DNA of 64,000 bases from Streptomyces sp. 135 (GCF_020026305.1 NZ_CP075691.1:3100001-3164000), one strand, 5' to 3'. Counted from the first letter of the stretch, positions 18,613 to 27,660 are shown. The notes: generated by a model from the sequence alone, not told the origin. Numbers and translations are program-made.

Positions 18613-19553
18613 CCGCCGCCGGGCTCCCGATGACCGTCCCGGACCCGCAGCTGCCGCCCCGCGTCCGCATCCACGAGGTCGGCGCCCGGGACGGCCTGCA
18701 GAACGAGCAGGCGGTCGTCCCCACCGAGGTCAAGGCGGAGTTCATCCACCGCCTGGCCGACGCGGGCCTGACCACGGTCGAGGCGACCAGCTTCGTGCAC
18801 CCCAAGTGGGTGCCCCAGCTGGCCGACGCCGAGCGGCTCTTCCCCCTCCTCGGCGACCTCCAGGACGTGCGCCTGCCGGTCCTCGTGCCGAACGAACGCG
18901 GCCTGGAGCGGGCCCTCGCGCTCGGCGCCCACCGCGTCGCCGTCTTCGCCAGCGCCACCGAGTCCTTCGCCAAGGCCAACCTCAACCGCACGGTGGACGA
19001 GGCCCTCGCCATGTTCGACCCGGTGGTCACCCGCGCGCGTGAGCAGCGGATGCACGTGCGCGGCTATCTCTCGATGTGCTTCGGCGACCCGTGGGAGGGC
19101 CCGGTCCCCGTCGAGCAGGTCGTTCACGTCTGCCGCGCGCTGCTCGACATGGGGTGCGACGAGCTGAGCCTCGGCGACACCATCGGCGTGGCCACCCCGG
19201 GCCATGTGGCCGCCCTGCTCACCGCGTTGAACGAGGCGGAGGTCCCGACCGACCGGATCGGCGTGCACTTCCACGACACGTACGGCCAGGCGCTCGCCAA
19301 CACCCTGGCCGCCCTGCGCCACGGCGTGACGACGGTGGACGCCTCCGCGGGCGGTCTCGGCGGCTGCCCGTACGCGAAGAGCGCCACCGGCAATCTCGCC
19401 ACCGAAGACCTCGTCTGGATGCTGCACGGCCTCGGCATCGACACCGGGGTCGACCTCGGCCGTCTCTGCGCCACCAGCGCCTGGATGGCCGGCCACCTGG
19501 GCCGACCCAGCCCGTCCCGCACCGTCCGCGCCCTGACCCACCAGGAGCAGTGA
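18609..19553 (+). CDS. Hydroxymethylglutaryl-CoA lyase
   Basis: 314 residues; a TIM-barrel lyase cleaving HMG-CoA to acetoacetate and acetyl-CoA, the last step of leucine breakdown. Motifs: [11 protein letters not shown] (metal-binding Asp and catalytic Arg region) near 22, HFHDTYGQ with metal-ligand histidines, and [12 protein letters not shown] containing the conserved catalytic cysteine. ATG overlaps the TGA of the carboxylase alpha gene, so translation is coupled. Followed 7 bp later by an acyl-CoA dehydrogenase. Confidence 0.92.
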   Translation: MTAAGLPMTVPDPQLPPRVRIHEVGARDGLQNEQAVVPTEVKAEFIHRLADAGLTTVEATSFVHPKWVPQLADAERLFPLLGDLQDVRLPVLVPNERGLERALALGAHRVAVFASATESFAKANLNRTVDEALAMFDPVVTRAREQRMHVRGYLSMCFGDPWEGPVPVEQVVHVCRALLDMGCDELSLGDTIGVATPGHVAALLTALNEAEVPTDRIGVHFHDTYGQALANTLAALRHGVTTVDASAGGLGGCPYAKSATGNLATEDLVWMLHGLGIDTGVDLGRLCATSAWMAGHLGRPSPSRTVRALTHQEQ

Positions 19554-19560
19554 AGAGAAG

Positions 19561-20715
19561 ATGGACCACCGTCTGAGCCCCGAGCACGAGGAACTGCGCC
19601 GCACGGTCGAGGCGTTCGCGCACGACGTCGTCGCCCCGAAGATCGGCGACTTCTACGAGCGCCACGAGTTCCCGTACGAGATCGTCCGCGAGATGGGCCG
19701 CATGGGCCTGTTCGGCCTGCCCTTCCCCGAGGAGTACGGCGGGATGGGCGGCGACTACTTCGCGCTCGGCATCGCCCTCGAAGAGCTGGCCCGCGTCGAC
19801 TCGTCGGTGGCGATCACCCTGGAGGCGGGCGTCTCGCTCGGCGCGATGCCGCTGCACCTGTTCGGCACGGAGGAGCAGAAGCGGCAGTGGCTGCCGAAGC
19901 TGTGCTCCGGCGAGATGCTCGGCGCGTTCGGCCTGACCGAGCCGGACGGCGGCTCGGACGCGGGCGGCACCCGCACCACGGCCGTGCGCGACGGCGACCA
20001 GTGGGTGATCAACGGCTCGAAGTGCTTCATCACCAACTCCGGTACGGACATCACCGGCCTGGTCACGGTCACCGCCGTCACCGGCCGCAAGGCCGACGGC
20101 CGCCCGCTGATCTCCTCGATCATCGTCCCGTCGGGGACACCGGGCTTCACGGTCGCGGCGCCGTACTCGAAGGTCGGCTGGAACGCCTCGGACACCCGAG
20201 AGCTGTCCTTCTCCGACGTCCGCGTGCCCGCGGCGAACCTCCTGGGCGAGGAGGGCCGGGGCTACGCCCAGTTCCTGCGCATCCTGGACGAGGGCCGGGT
20301 CGCGATCTCCGCGCTCGCCACCGGCCTCGCGCAGGGTTGCGTGGACGAGTCGGTGAAGTACGCCAAGGAGCGGCACGCCTTCGGCAAGCCGATCGGGGCG
20401 AACCAGGCCATCCAGTTCAAGATCGCCGACATGGAGACGCGGGCGCACATGGCCCGGGTCGGCTGGCGGGACGCGGCGTCGCGCCTGGTCGCCGGGGAGC
20501 CGTTCAAGAAGGAGGCGGCGATCGCCAAGCTCTACTCCTCGACCGTCGCCGTGGACAACGCCCGCGAGGCCACGCAGATCCACGGCGGATACGGCTTCAT
20601 GAACGAGTACCCGGTGGCCCGGATGTGGCGGGACTCCAAGATCCTGGAGATCGGTGAGGGCACCAGCGAGGTGCAGCGGATGCTCATCGCCCGGGAGTTG
20701 GGCTTCGCGGGCTGA
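19561..20715 (+). CDS. acdH: Acyl-CoA dehydrogenase, isovaleryl/branched-chain type
   Basis: 384 residues. FAD motif GLTEPDGGSDAGG (about 121-133), catalytic glutamate E349 in GGYGFMNEYP, C-terminal GEGTSEVQRMLIARELGFAG. In this operon it would oxidise isovaleryl-CoA to 3-methylcrotonyl-CoA, the substrate of the carboxylase encoded upstream. S. coelicolor has acdH at the same place (recalled), where it acts in branched-chain amino acid catabolism. Last gene of the operon; a methylglutaconyl-CoA hydratase gene is not present here and must be encoded elsewhere. Confidence 0.88.
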   Translation: MDHRLSPEHEELRRTVEAFAHDVVAPKIGDFYERHEFPYEIVREMGRMGLFGLPFPEEYGGMGGDYFALGIALEELARVDSSVAITLEAGVSLGAMPLHLFGTEEQKRQWLPKLCSGEMLGAFGLTEPDGGSDAGGTRTTAVRDGDQWVINGSKCFITNSGTDITGLVTVTAVTGRKADGRPLISSIIVPSGTPGFTVAAPYSKVGWNASDTRELSFSDVRVPAANLLGEEGRGYAQFLRILDEGRVAISALATGLAQGCVDESVKYAKERHAFGKPIGANQAIQFKIADMETRAHMARVGWRDAASRLVAGEPFKKEAAIAKLYSSTVAVDNAREATQIHGGYGFMNEYPVARMWRDSKILEIGEGTSEVQRMLIARELGFAG

Positions 20716-20767
20716 GCCGGCCGCCCTGCCCGGCCGACGGTGCGTGAGGGACCCCTGGAACCGGAGT

Positions 20768-20789
20768 GAGCTTAGGCTAGCCTAAGCTC
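20768..20789. promoter_or_regulatory. Iron box (DmdR1/IdeR-type operator) upstream of desE
   Basis: A perfect 22-bp palindrome whose core is TTAGGCTAGCCTAA (20772-20785), matching the DtxR-family iron box. It sits 53-74 bp upstream of the desE start. Fe2+-loaded DmdR1 would repress desE here, so the lipoprotein is made when iron is scarce. Confidence 0.92.
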
Positions 20790-20841
20790 TACTTCCGGCC
20801 AGTGGCTCCGGCCACCGTACCGTCACGAAAGCAGAGACCCC

Positions 20842-21897
20842 ATGCCCCAGTCCCGTCCCTCCCACCTCTCCCGCCGCGGCATGCTCGCCGCCGGTGGCGC
20901 CCTCGGCCTGACCGCCGTCCTGGCGGCCTGCGGCAGCGAGAAAAAGGACGGGAAGAAGACCAAGGGCGGTGCGGCCGATTCCGGCCCCTGGAGCTTCAAG
21001 GACGACCGGGGCGAGACGGCGAAGCGCGACGCGGCACCGAAGAACATCGTCGCGTTCACCGGCGTCGCCGCCGCCCTGTTCGACTACGGCATCGAGTGCA
21101 AGGGCGTCTTCGGCCCGACGAAGACCAAGGACGGCAAGGCCGACGTGCAGGCCGGCGACATGGACGTCAGCAAGCTGACGGTCCTCGGCAACGAATGGGG
21201 CCGGTTCAGCGTCGAGAAGTACGCGAGCCTCGCCCCCGACGTGCTGATCTCCACCATGTTCGACGCCAAGGGCACCCTCTGGTACGTGCCGGAGGAGCCC
21301 AGCGACAAGATCCTCAAGCTCGCCCCGAGCGTCGGCATCAGCGTCTACGACCGTCAGATGACCCAGCCGCTCCAGCGCATCCTCGCGCTCGCCGAGTCGC
21401 TCGGCGCGGACGTGAAGTCCGACAAGGTCGTCAAGGCGAAGAAGCGCTTCGAGGACGCCTCCGAGCGGCTGCGCGAGGTCGCCAAGGCGCACAAGGACAT
21501 CAAGGTCCTCGTGGGCTCCGCGAGCCAGGAGCTGTTCTACGTCTCCGGCTCGAACCTCTCCGTCGACCTTGAGTACTTCAAGGCGCTCGGCGTGAACATC
21601 ATCGAGCCGCCGGAGAAGGCCAAGAAGGGGTCCGGCGGCTGGTTCGAGAACCTCAGCTGGGAGAACGTCGACCAGTACGACGCCGACCTCATCATGATGG
21701 ACAACCGCACCTCCGCCCTCCAGCCGGCCGTCCTCGACGAGTCCAAGCCGACCTGGCGCAAGCTCCCCGCGGTCAAGGCCGGGCAGGTCATCCCGCGCGT
21801 CACGGAGCCGATCTTCTCGTACGACAAGTGCGCGCCGATCCTCGAGGACCTCGCCGACGCGATCGAGAAGGCGAAGAAGCTCAAGAAGGGCGCCTGA
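20842..21897 (+). CDS. desE: Ferrioxamine-binding lipoprotein
   Basis: 351 residues; lipoprotein signal with SRRGML at 10-15 (twin-arginine-like) and lipobox LAAC, lipidated C30. The rest is a periplasmic-binding-protein fold of the siderophore class (PKNIVAFTGVAAALFDYGIECKGVFG; YASLAPDVLIST; WFENLSWENVDQYDADLIMMD). It binds ferric hydroxamate siderophores at the membrane surface for ABC import. The perfect iron box upstream fits. In S. coelicolor and relatives desE is followed by desF and the desferrioxamine synthesis genes desABCD before the hexosaminidase gene; here the hexosaminidase gene follows after only 79 bp. So this strain keeps the receptor but lacks the synthesis operon at this locus. 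Confidence 0.88.
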   Translation: MPQSRPSHLSRRGMLAAGGALGLTAVLAACGSEKKDGKKTKGGAADSGPWSFKDDRGETAKRDAAPKNIVAFTGVAAALFDYGIECKGVFGPTKTKDGKADVQAGDMDVSKLTVLGNEWGRFSVEKYASLAPDVLISTMFDAKGTLWYVPEEPSDKILKLAPSVGISVYDRQMTQPLQRILALAESLGADVKSDKVVKAKKRFEDASERLREVAKAHKDIKVLVGSASQELFYVSGSNLSVDLEYFKALGVNIIEPPEKAKKGSGGWFENLSWENVDQYDADLIMMDNRTSALQPAVLDESKPTWRKLPAVKAGQVIPRVTEPIFSYDKCAPILEDLADAIEKAKKLKKGA

Positions 21898-21910
21898 CCC
21901 CTACGTTCCG

Positions 21911-21924
21911 CCCGCCCGGGCGGG
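21911..21924. terminator. GC palindrome between convergent desE and hexosaminidase genes
   Basis: CCCGCCCGGGCGGG, a 14-bp perfect palindrome 14 bp after the desE stop and within the 79-bp convergent gap; a further GGGGTCCCC dyad follows directly. Possible bidirectional terminator; the lack of a loop spacer lowers confidence. Confidence 0.4.
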
Positions 21925-21976
21925 GTCCCCGGGACGGTCCCCGGCGGCCCCGCCTGTCCGTCCGGATCCGGTACGC

Positions 21977-23638
21977 CTAGCCGACGGCCGGCCAGGGGAC
22001 CTGCGGCGACTTGTAGTAGCCGATGCCGAGCGCGTCCCAGCGCGGGGCCTGCGCGGCGAGCCGCACCTTGTACTTCTCCCAGTCGTGCGTGGCCGCGGGC
22101 GACCAGCCGAGCTCGGCGATCCCGGGCAGCCTCGGGAACGCCATGTAGTCCAGGTGCGCGGAGGTCGAGAGCGTCTCCGTCCACAGCGGCGCCTCGACAC
22201 CCATGACGGCGTCCGCGGGCGCGCCCTTCAGGTAGGTCGCCGGGTCCCAGTCGTACGAGCGCTGCACCTCGACGAGGCCCGCCCAGGACAGGCCGAGCGG
22301 GGTGTCCTTGGTGTACTTCATGTCGAGGTAGGAGCGGTCGGCCGGCGAGAGGACCAGCTTGGTGCCGTTCTTCGCGGCGTCCACGACCTGCTCGCGCTCG
22401 GCGGCGCCCGTCCTGTCGTAGCCCCAGTACTGGGCGACGGCGCCCTCGGCGGGCTCGGCGCCGGTGAGCTGGTGCCAGCCCATGACGGTCTTGCCGTACT
22501 TGGCGACCACCGGCTGCACCTTGTCCATGAAGGCGACGAAGTCCTCGTGGCTGGTGGAGTGCGCCTCGTCGCCGCCGATGTGGAGGTACTTGCCGGGCGT
22601 CATGGCGGCCAGCTCGCGGATCACGTCGTCCACGAAGTCGTACGTGACGTCCTTCTTCACGCACAGCGAGCTGAAGCCGACGGCGGTGCCGGTGTAGAGG
22701 GGCGGGGCGACGCCGTCGCAGTTCAGTTCGGCGTACGAGGCGAGGGCCGCGTTGGTGTGCCCCGGCATGTCGATCTCCGGGACGACCTCCAGGTGACGCG
22801 ACGCGGCGTAGGCGACGATCTCCTTGTACTGGGCCTTGGTGTAGTAGCCGCCCTTGCCGCCGCCGACCTGCGTGGAGCCGCCGTATGCGGCCAGGCGCGG
22901 CCAGGAGTCGATGGCGATGCGCCAGCCCTGGTCGTCGCTGAGGTGCAGGTGCAGCTTGTTCATCTTGTAGAGCGCCGCCTGGTCGATGTAGCGCTTGACC
23001 TGCTCGACGGTGAAGAAGTGCCGCGAGACGTCGAGCATCGTGGAGCGGTAGCCGTAGCGCGGCATGTCCCTGATGGTGCCGCCCGCGATCCGCCACGGGC
23101 CGCGCTGCCTGGTCTTCTTCTCGACGGCGGCGGGCAGTTGCTGGCGCACTGTCTGGACGCCGTGGAAGAGCCCGGCGTCCGACCAGGAGGTGATGGTGAG
23201 GGAGCCGCGCGTGGAGATGACCCGGTAGCCCTCGTTGCCGAGGACCTTGTTCTCCGGTTCGGCGCTGATGCGCAGGCGGATGCCGTCGCCGCCCTCGCCG
23301 GTGACGACGGGCAGTTCGTAGCCGGTGGAGGGGCGCAGCACCTTGGCGAGGTACTCGCCGATGCGCCTCTCCTCCGGTTTGCCGACGCGGATGCGGGTCT
23401 TCGCGGTGATCTCGTACCCGGCACCGCCCGGCTCGGCCTTCAGGGGCGCCGGGACGATCTGGCCGAGCGGGGTGAGGGGGGGCTTCGGCTTCCCCGCGGG
23501 CGCGGGCGCGGCGGCGAAGGAGGAGATCCCGGCGGCCGCCACGAGCAGCAGCGAGCCGAGCAGCCGTGACGTCCGGCGGTGTGCTCTCGGTGTTCTGTGC
23601 ACTCTCTGTGCGCTCGGTGTTCTGTGGTGCGTTCTCAC
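21977..23638 (-). CDS. Secreted beta-N-acetylhexosaminidase (GH20)
   Basis: 553 residues from GTG 23638 (GAAGGGA 7 bases upstream). Long arginine- and histidine-rich n-region, then a signal-peptide hydrophobic core at about 26-43 (RLLGSLLLVAAAGISSFAAA). GH20b domain about 50-175, then the GH20 barrel; the catalytic Asp-Glu pair is in HIGGDEAHS. It releases GlcNAc from chitobiose and glycans by substrate-assisted catalysis. Its position after desE matches SCO2786. The n-region is encoded by near-duplicate DNA (HRTPSAQR / HRTPRAHR), so the exact start could be downstream. A 14-bp palindrome lies about 40-52 bp upstream. It feeds GlcNAc metabolism, of which glmS nearby is the opposite arm. Confidence 0.92.
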   Translation of the reverse strand: MRTHHRTPSAQRVHRTPRAHRRTSRLLGSLLLVAAAGISSFAAAPAPAGKPKPPLTPLGQIVPAPLKAEPGGAGYEITAKTRIRVGKPEERRIGEYLAKVLRPSTGYELPVVTGEGGDGIRLRISAEPENKVLGNEGYRVISTRGSLTITSWSDAGLFHGVQTVRQQLPAAVEKKTRQRGPWRIAGGTIRDMPRYGYRSTMLDVSRHFFTVEQVKRYIDQAALYKMNKLHLHLSDDQGWRIAIDSWPRLAAYGGSTQVGGGKGGYYTKAQYKEIVAYAASRHLEVVPEIDMPGHTNAALASYAELNCDGVAPPLYTGTAVGFSSLCVKKDVTYDFVDDVIRELAAMTPGKYLHIGGDEAHSTSHEDFVAFMDKVQPVVAKYGKTVMGWHQLTGAEPAEGAVAQYWGYDRTGAAEREQVVDAAKNGTKLVLSPADRSYLDMKYTKDTPLGLSWAGLVEVQRSYDWDPATYLKGAPADAVMGVEAPLWTETLSTSAHLDYMAFPRLPGIAELGWSPAATHDWEKYKVRLAAQAPRWDALGIGYYKSPQVPWPAVG

Positions 23639-23676
23639 AAGCGGGTCCCTTCGACGGGGGCGCAGCTGTGGTGCAT

Positions 23677-23690
23677 ACCGTTCGAACGGT
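23677..23690. promoter_or_regulatory. Perfect palindrome between the hexosaminidase and DUF4429 genes
   Basis: ACCGTTCGAACGGT, symmetric at all 14 bases, 39-52 bp upstream of the hexosaminidase start and 79-92 bp upstream of the divergent DUF4429 gene. It does not match the DasR dre consensus (ACTGGTCTAGACCACT), so another repressor is implied. Confidence 0.5.
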
Positions 23691-23768
23691 TCCCATTGGT
23701 AACCCGGCCCCCACTAGGGGTCAAGGGGTGTAGACCAGCTGTCCCCGGAGCGGTGCGAGAATCCCCGC

Positions 23769-24656
23769 ATGGCGGAAATCATCCAGCGCGACGGGACCTG
23801 GACCTTCGACGGACAGACGCTGCGGCTCGTGCCGGGCCACGACAAGAGCGTCTCCCTGCTCCGCAAGACACTGGGCGAACTGACCGTATCGCTGGGCGCG
23901 TTGGCGGGCATCGCCTTCGAGCACGGAAAGAAGTCGGGCCGGTTGCGGCTGCGCCTGCGCGACGGCGCCGACCCGCTGCTCCAGGCGACGGGCGGCAAGC
24001 TGGCGGACAGCGACCCGTATCAGCTGATCGTGGAACCCGACCGGTACGGCGTGGCGGAGTACCTGGTCGACGAGGTGCGCAACGCCCATCTGATCGAACA
24101 GGTGCCGACCGCCCCCTGCCAGGCCTACCTCCTCCCCGGCCCGTCCGTGCCGCTGTCGGTCTCCGCCGGGGACGGCACCGCGAGCTTCGACGGGGAGCGG
24201 ATACGCCTGGAGTGGAACTGGAAGACGGAGGAGGCGAAGTCGGCGTCCGGCACCCGGTCCCTGCCGCTCGCCGAGGTCGCGGCGGTGGAGTGGCAGCCGG
24301 CGGTCGGCCTGGAGAACGGCTACCTCCGCTTCACCGTGCGCAACACCCCGAGCAAGACCCCGCCGAAGTACGACCCCAACGCGGTGGAACTCTGGGGCTT
24401 CAAGAAGGACCCGCTGATGGCCCTGGTCGCCGCCGCGGTCCAGGCCCGCCTCCCCCACCCCTCGGCGCCCACCGCCCCGGCGGCCCCCGAGGACGCGCCG
24501 CCCGCCCTCACGAAGTCCACGGCCCCGGCGCCCCCGGCCGAGGACCACGACGCCCTTCTGCGGCGCCTGCGCGAGCTGGGCGAACTGCACCGGGCGGGGA
24601 TCCTCACGGAGGACGAGTTCACCGCGGCCAAGCAGGCGGTCCTGCGCCGTATGTGA
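23769..24656 (+). CDS. DUF4429 protein with C-terminal SHOCT domain
   Basis: 295 residues. Two copies of a DUF4429-like PH-type beta domain: one from about 5-125 (RDGTWTFDGQTLRLVPGH...VEYLVDEV) and one from about 135-225 (GDGTASFDGERIRLEWNW...VELWGF). A Pro/Ala-rich linker (about 225-258) leads to a C-terminal SHOCT helix pair (LLRRLRELGELHRAGILTEDEFTAAKQAVLRRM), a short module usually attached to membrane or oligomerising proteins. No signal peptide. Function unknown. It is divergent from the hexosaminidase gene and ends in a clear hairpin terminator. Confidence 0.82.
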   Translation: MAEIIQRDGTWTFDGQTLRLVPGHDKSVSLLRKTLGELTVSLGALAGIAFEHGKKSGRLRLRLRDGADPLLQATGGKLADSDPYQLIVEPDRYGVAEYLVDEVRNAHLIEQVPTAPCQAYLLPGPSVPLSVSAGDGTASFDGERIRLEWNWKTEEAKSASGTRSLPLAEVAAVEWQPAVGLENGYLRFTVRNTPSKTPPKYDPNAVELWGFKKDPLMALVAAAVQARLPHPSAPTAPAAPEDAPPALTKSTAPAPPAEDHDALLRRLRELGELHRAGILTEDEFTAAKQAVLRRM

Positions 24657-24694
24657 GCCCCACAGAAACCACCCTCCGGCCCATCACGCCACGC

Positions 24695-24716
24695 TCCTGC
24701 CCGATTCCGGGCAGGA
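24695..24716 (+). terminator. Hairpin terminator after the DUF4429 gene
   Basis: TCCTGCCCG / CGGGCAGGA, a 9-bp perfect stem with loop ATTC, followed by TTCTTG. It lies 39 bp after the DUF4429 stop and before the small gene starting at 24755. Confidence 0.75.
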
Positions 24717-24754
24717 TTCTTGCGAAAGCGGAGAAGATCCCCCAGGATCATCGA

Positions 24755-25012
24755 ATGCACGACGACCTGGTGGACCACCTCACCCGCAGCACCCCGCTCC
24801 AGCGGGGCGAAGCCCTGCGGGTCATCCAGGACGTGCTGGCCTACTTCGACGAGACGACCGAAGACTTCGTCCGTCGCCGCCACCGCGAGCTGCAGGGTCA
24901 GGGCCTGTTGAACGCGGCGATCTTCCAGCAGATCTCGGCGGACCTCGAATACCGCGCGGTCGCGCCGCCCGAGCTGAGCCTCAGGCAGCTGCGCCGCATC
25001 ATCTACGGCTAG
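24755..25012 (+). CDS. Small conserved actinobacterial protein of unknown function
   Basis: 85 residues, MHDDLVDHLTRSTPLQRGEALRVI at the N-terminus, acidic and helical, ending LSLRQLRRIIYG. No known domain recognised, no membrane segment. Weak AGGA ribosome binding site. It stops 10 bp before glmS and would be co-transcribed with it; I recall a small gene in the same place ahead of glmS in other streptomycetes, so the association is probably conserved. The ALRVIQDVLAYFDETTEDFVRRRHRELQ region suggests a helical bundle or protein-binding module. Confidence 0.75.
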   Translation: MHDDLVDHLTRSTPLQRGEALRVIQDVLAYFDETTEDFVRRRHRELQGQGLLNAAIFQQISADLEYRAVAPPELSLRQLRRIIYG

Positions 25013-25022
25013 GACACCCTCT

Positions 25023-26840
25023 ATGTGCGGAATCGTCGGTTACATCGGCAAGCGTGACGTCGCCCCGCTGCTCCTCGAAGGCCTCCAGCGCCTGGAGTAC
25101 CGCGGCTATGACTCGGCGGGCATCGCCGTCACCGGTCCCAAGGCCACGGGCCTGAAGACCGTGAAGGCCAAGGGTCGCGTACGCGACCTGGAGGCCAAGG
25201 TGCCCGCCCGCTTCAAGGGCACCACCGGCATCGCCCACACCCGCTGGGCCACGCACGGCGCCCCCTCCGACGAGAACGCCCACCCGCACCTGTCCCAGGA
25301 CGGCAAGGTCGCCCTCGTCCACAACGGCATCATCGACAACGCCTCCGAGCTGCGCGCCAAGCTCACCGCCGACGGCGTCGAGTTCCTCTCCGAGACGGAC
25401 ACCGAGGTCCTCACCCACCTGATCGCCCGCTCCCAGGCCGACACCCTGGAAGAGAAGGTGCGCGAGGCGCTGCGCCACATCGAGGGCACGTACGGCATCG
25501 CCGTCCTGCACGCCGACTTCAACGACCGCATCGTCGTCGCCCGCAACGGCTCCCCCGTCGTCCTCGGCATCGGCGAGAAGGAGATGTTCGTCGCCTCGGA
25601 CGTCGCCGCGCTCGTCTCCCACACCCGCCAGGTCGTCACCCTCGACGACGGCGAGATGGCCACCATCAAGGCCGACGACTACCGCACGTACACCACCGAG
25701 GGCTCCCGCACGACCGCCTCGCCGACCACCGTGGAGTGGGAGGCCGAGTCGTACGACATGGGCGGCCACGACACGTACATGCACAAGGAGATCTTCGAGC
25801 AGCCCGACGCGGTGGACCGCGTGCTGCGCGGCCGCATCGACGACCGCTTCTCCACCGTGCACCTCGGCGGCCTCAACCTCGACGCGCACGACGCCCGCAA
25901 GGTACGCCGCGTCAAGATCCTCGGCTGCGGCACCTCGTACCACGCGGGCATGATCGGCGCCCAGATGATCGAGGAGCTGGCCCGCATCCCCGCCGACGCG
26001 GAGCCGGCGTCCGAGTTCCGCTACCGCAACGCGGTCGTGGACCCCGACACCCTCTACATCGCGGTCTCCCAGTCCGGTGAGACGTACGACGTGCTGGCCG
26101 CCGTCCAGGAGCTGAAGCGCAAGGGCGCCCGCGTCCTGGGTGTGGTCAACGTGGTCGGCTCGGCGATCGCCCGTGAGGCCGACTCGGGCGTGTACGTCCA
26201 CGCGGGCCCGGAGGTCTGCGTCGTATCGACGAAGTGCTTCACGAACACCACCGTCGCCTTCGGCCTGCTCGCCCTGCACCTCGGCCGCATCCGCGACCTG
26301 TCGGTCTCCGACGGCAAGCGGATCATCGAGGGCCTGCGGAAGCTGCCCGGCCAGATCTCGGAGATCCTCAAGCAGGAGGACGAGATCAAGAAGATCGCCA
26401 AGAGCTACGCCGACGCCCGCTCGATGCTCTTCATCGGGCGCGTACGCGGCTACCCCGTCGCCCGCGAGGCCTCGCTCAAGCTCAAGGAGGTCTCGTACAT
26501 CCACGCCGAGGCCTACCCCGCGTCCGAGCTGAAGCACGGCCCGCTCGCGCTCATCGAGCCCGCCCTGCCGACCGTCGCGATCGTCCCGGACGACGACCTC
26601 CTGGAGAAGAACCGCGCCGCCCTGGAGGAGATCAAGGCCCGCAGCGGCAAGATCCTCGCGGTCGCGCACCAGGAGCAGGAGAAGGCCGACCAGACGATCA
26701 TCGTCCCGAAGAACGAGAACGAGCTCGACCCGATCCTGATGGGCATCCCGCTCCAGCTCCTCGCCTACCACACGGCGTTGGCGCTGGGCCGGGACATCGA
26801 CAAGCCGCGCAACCTCGCGAAGTCGGTCACCGTCGAGTAG
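25023..26840 (+). CDS. glmS: Glutamine--fructose-6-phosphate aminotransferase (isomerizing)
   Basis: 605 residues, the full length of GlmS. N-terminal glutaminase with Cys1 as nucleophile once Met is removed (MCGIVGYIG), HTRWATHG and HNGIIDN; C-terminal double SIS domain with GCGTSYHAG, SQSGETYD, STKCFTNT and the terminal KSVTVE. It makes glucosamine-6-phosphate, the entry to peptidoglycan and aminosugar synthesis. Position after the hexosaminidase suggests the SCO2789 orthologue, one of two glmS-type genes I recall in S. coelicolor. A 17-bp-stem terminator follows 40 bp after the stop. Confidence 0.95.
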   Translation: MCGIVGYIGKRDVAPLLLEGLQRLEYRGYDSAGIAVTGPKATGLKTVKAKGRVRDLEAKVPARFKGTTGIAHTRWATHGAPSDENAHPHLSQDGKVALVHNGIIDNASELRAKLTADGVEFLSETDTEVLTHLIARSQADTLEEKVREALRHIEGTYGIAVLHADFNDRIVVARNGSPVVLGIGEKEMFVASDVAALVSHTRQVVTLDDGEMATIKADDYRTYTTEGSRTTASPTTVEWEAESYDMGGHDTYMHKEIFEQPDAVDRVLRGRIDDRFSTVHLGGLNLDAHDARKVRRVKILGCGTSYHAGMIGAQMIEELARIPADAEPASEFRYRNAVVDPDTLYIAVSQSGETYDVLAAVQELKRKGARVLGVVNVVGSAIAREADSGVYVHAGPEVCVVSTKCFTNTTVAFGLLALHLGRIRDLSVSDGKRIIEGLRKLPGQISEILKQEDEIKKIAKSYADARSMLFIGRVRGYPVAREASLKLKEVSYIHAEAYPASELKHGPLALIEPALPTVAIVPDDDLLEKNRAALEEIKARSGKILAVAHQEQEKADQTIIVPKNENELDPILMGIPLQLLAYHTALALGRDIDKPRNLAKSVTVE

Positions 26841-26880
26841 GGCCGCCCCCCGCCTGGGGCTGCCCCCGCCGCGGACATGT

Positions 26881-26923
26881 GAACGACCCCCTGCGCGTGC
26901 CACCGGCGCGCAGGGGGTCGTTC
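26881..26923 (+). terminator. Strong terminator after glmS
   Basis: A 17-bp perfect stem (GAACGACCCCCTGCGCG at 26881-26897 and its complement at 26907-26923) with a 9-base loop. The rest of the 295-bp gap to the stress protein gene, 26924-27135, shows no other feature. Confidence 0.9.
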
Positions 26924-27135
26924 CTCAGGGGCCGGGGTCGCCCATTACCCCGACCCGCGCCCTCGGCGTCCGGCGGCCGTCACCCCCCGGGCCGACAGGG
27001 CGGTATGCCTGCGACCTCTATGTACCCGCCCCGAGGGCGCGAACCACCTCTACGCGCGAGTAGATTTATCTGCCCAACGGGGCTGCTACCCAGGGGACTT
27101 GGGAGCCGTACGGGCCGGCCGAACCGTATGGTCCG

Positions 27136-27660
27136 TCAGGGGATGACGATGACGGGACGCTGCGCGCGCCGCGCCAGCCGCCCCGCGACGGAACCGAAGA
27201 TGCGCCCCACGATGCCGTGCGTGGAGCCGACGACGATCGCGTCCGCGCTGTACTCGCGGCCGACCTCCTCCAGCTCGTGACAGATGTCGCCGCCGCGCTC
27301 GACGAGGATCCAGGGCACCTCGGTCAGATAGTCCGCGCAGGCCAGCTCCAGGCCGAGCACCTCGGTGCGGTGGTCCGGCACGTCGACGAAGACCGGCGGC
27401 TCGCAGCCCGCCCACACCGTGGTGGGCAGCCGGTTGGCGACATGGACGATGATCAGGCCCGATCCCGAGCGGTGGGCCATGCCGATGGCATAGGCGAGGG
27501 CGCGCTCACTGGAGGTCGAGCCGTCGAAGCCGACGACGACGCCGTGACGGAACGCCGGATCGCAGGAATGACGCGGTTCTTCCGCCGCTCGGGGGGTCGC
27601 TGTCGGATCGGCGACCTGCCGCTTGCGGTCCGCGGGTTCGAAGAATTCGTGACCGGCCAT
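27136..27660 (-). CDS. Universal stress protein (UspA family)
   Basis: 174 residues, single Usp domain from about 38 (GVVVGFDGSTSSERALAYAIGMAHRSGSGLIIVHV) to the C-terminal ATP-binding signature GSTHGIVGRIFGSVAGRLARRAQRPVIVIP (G2xG9xG-type). ATP-binding Usp proteins respond to stress or starvation. The first 37 residues are a charged, poorly ordered extension. Monocistronic; convergent with glmS and divergent from the small membrane protein gene across a 393-bp gap. Confidence 0.9.
   Translation of the reverse strand: MAGHEFFEPADRKRQVADPTATPRAAEEPRHSCDPAFRHGVVVGFDGSTSSERALAYAIGMAHRSGSGLIIVHVANRLPTTVWAGCEPPVFVDVPDHRTEVLGLELACADYLTEVPWILVERGGDICHELEEVGREYSADAIVVGSTHGIVGRIFGSVAGRLARRAQRPVIVIP

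Noticed and set aside
23640..23768. DasR site at the hexosaminidase promoter
   Set aside because: No match to the dre consensus; only an unrelated palindrome is present.
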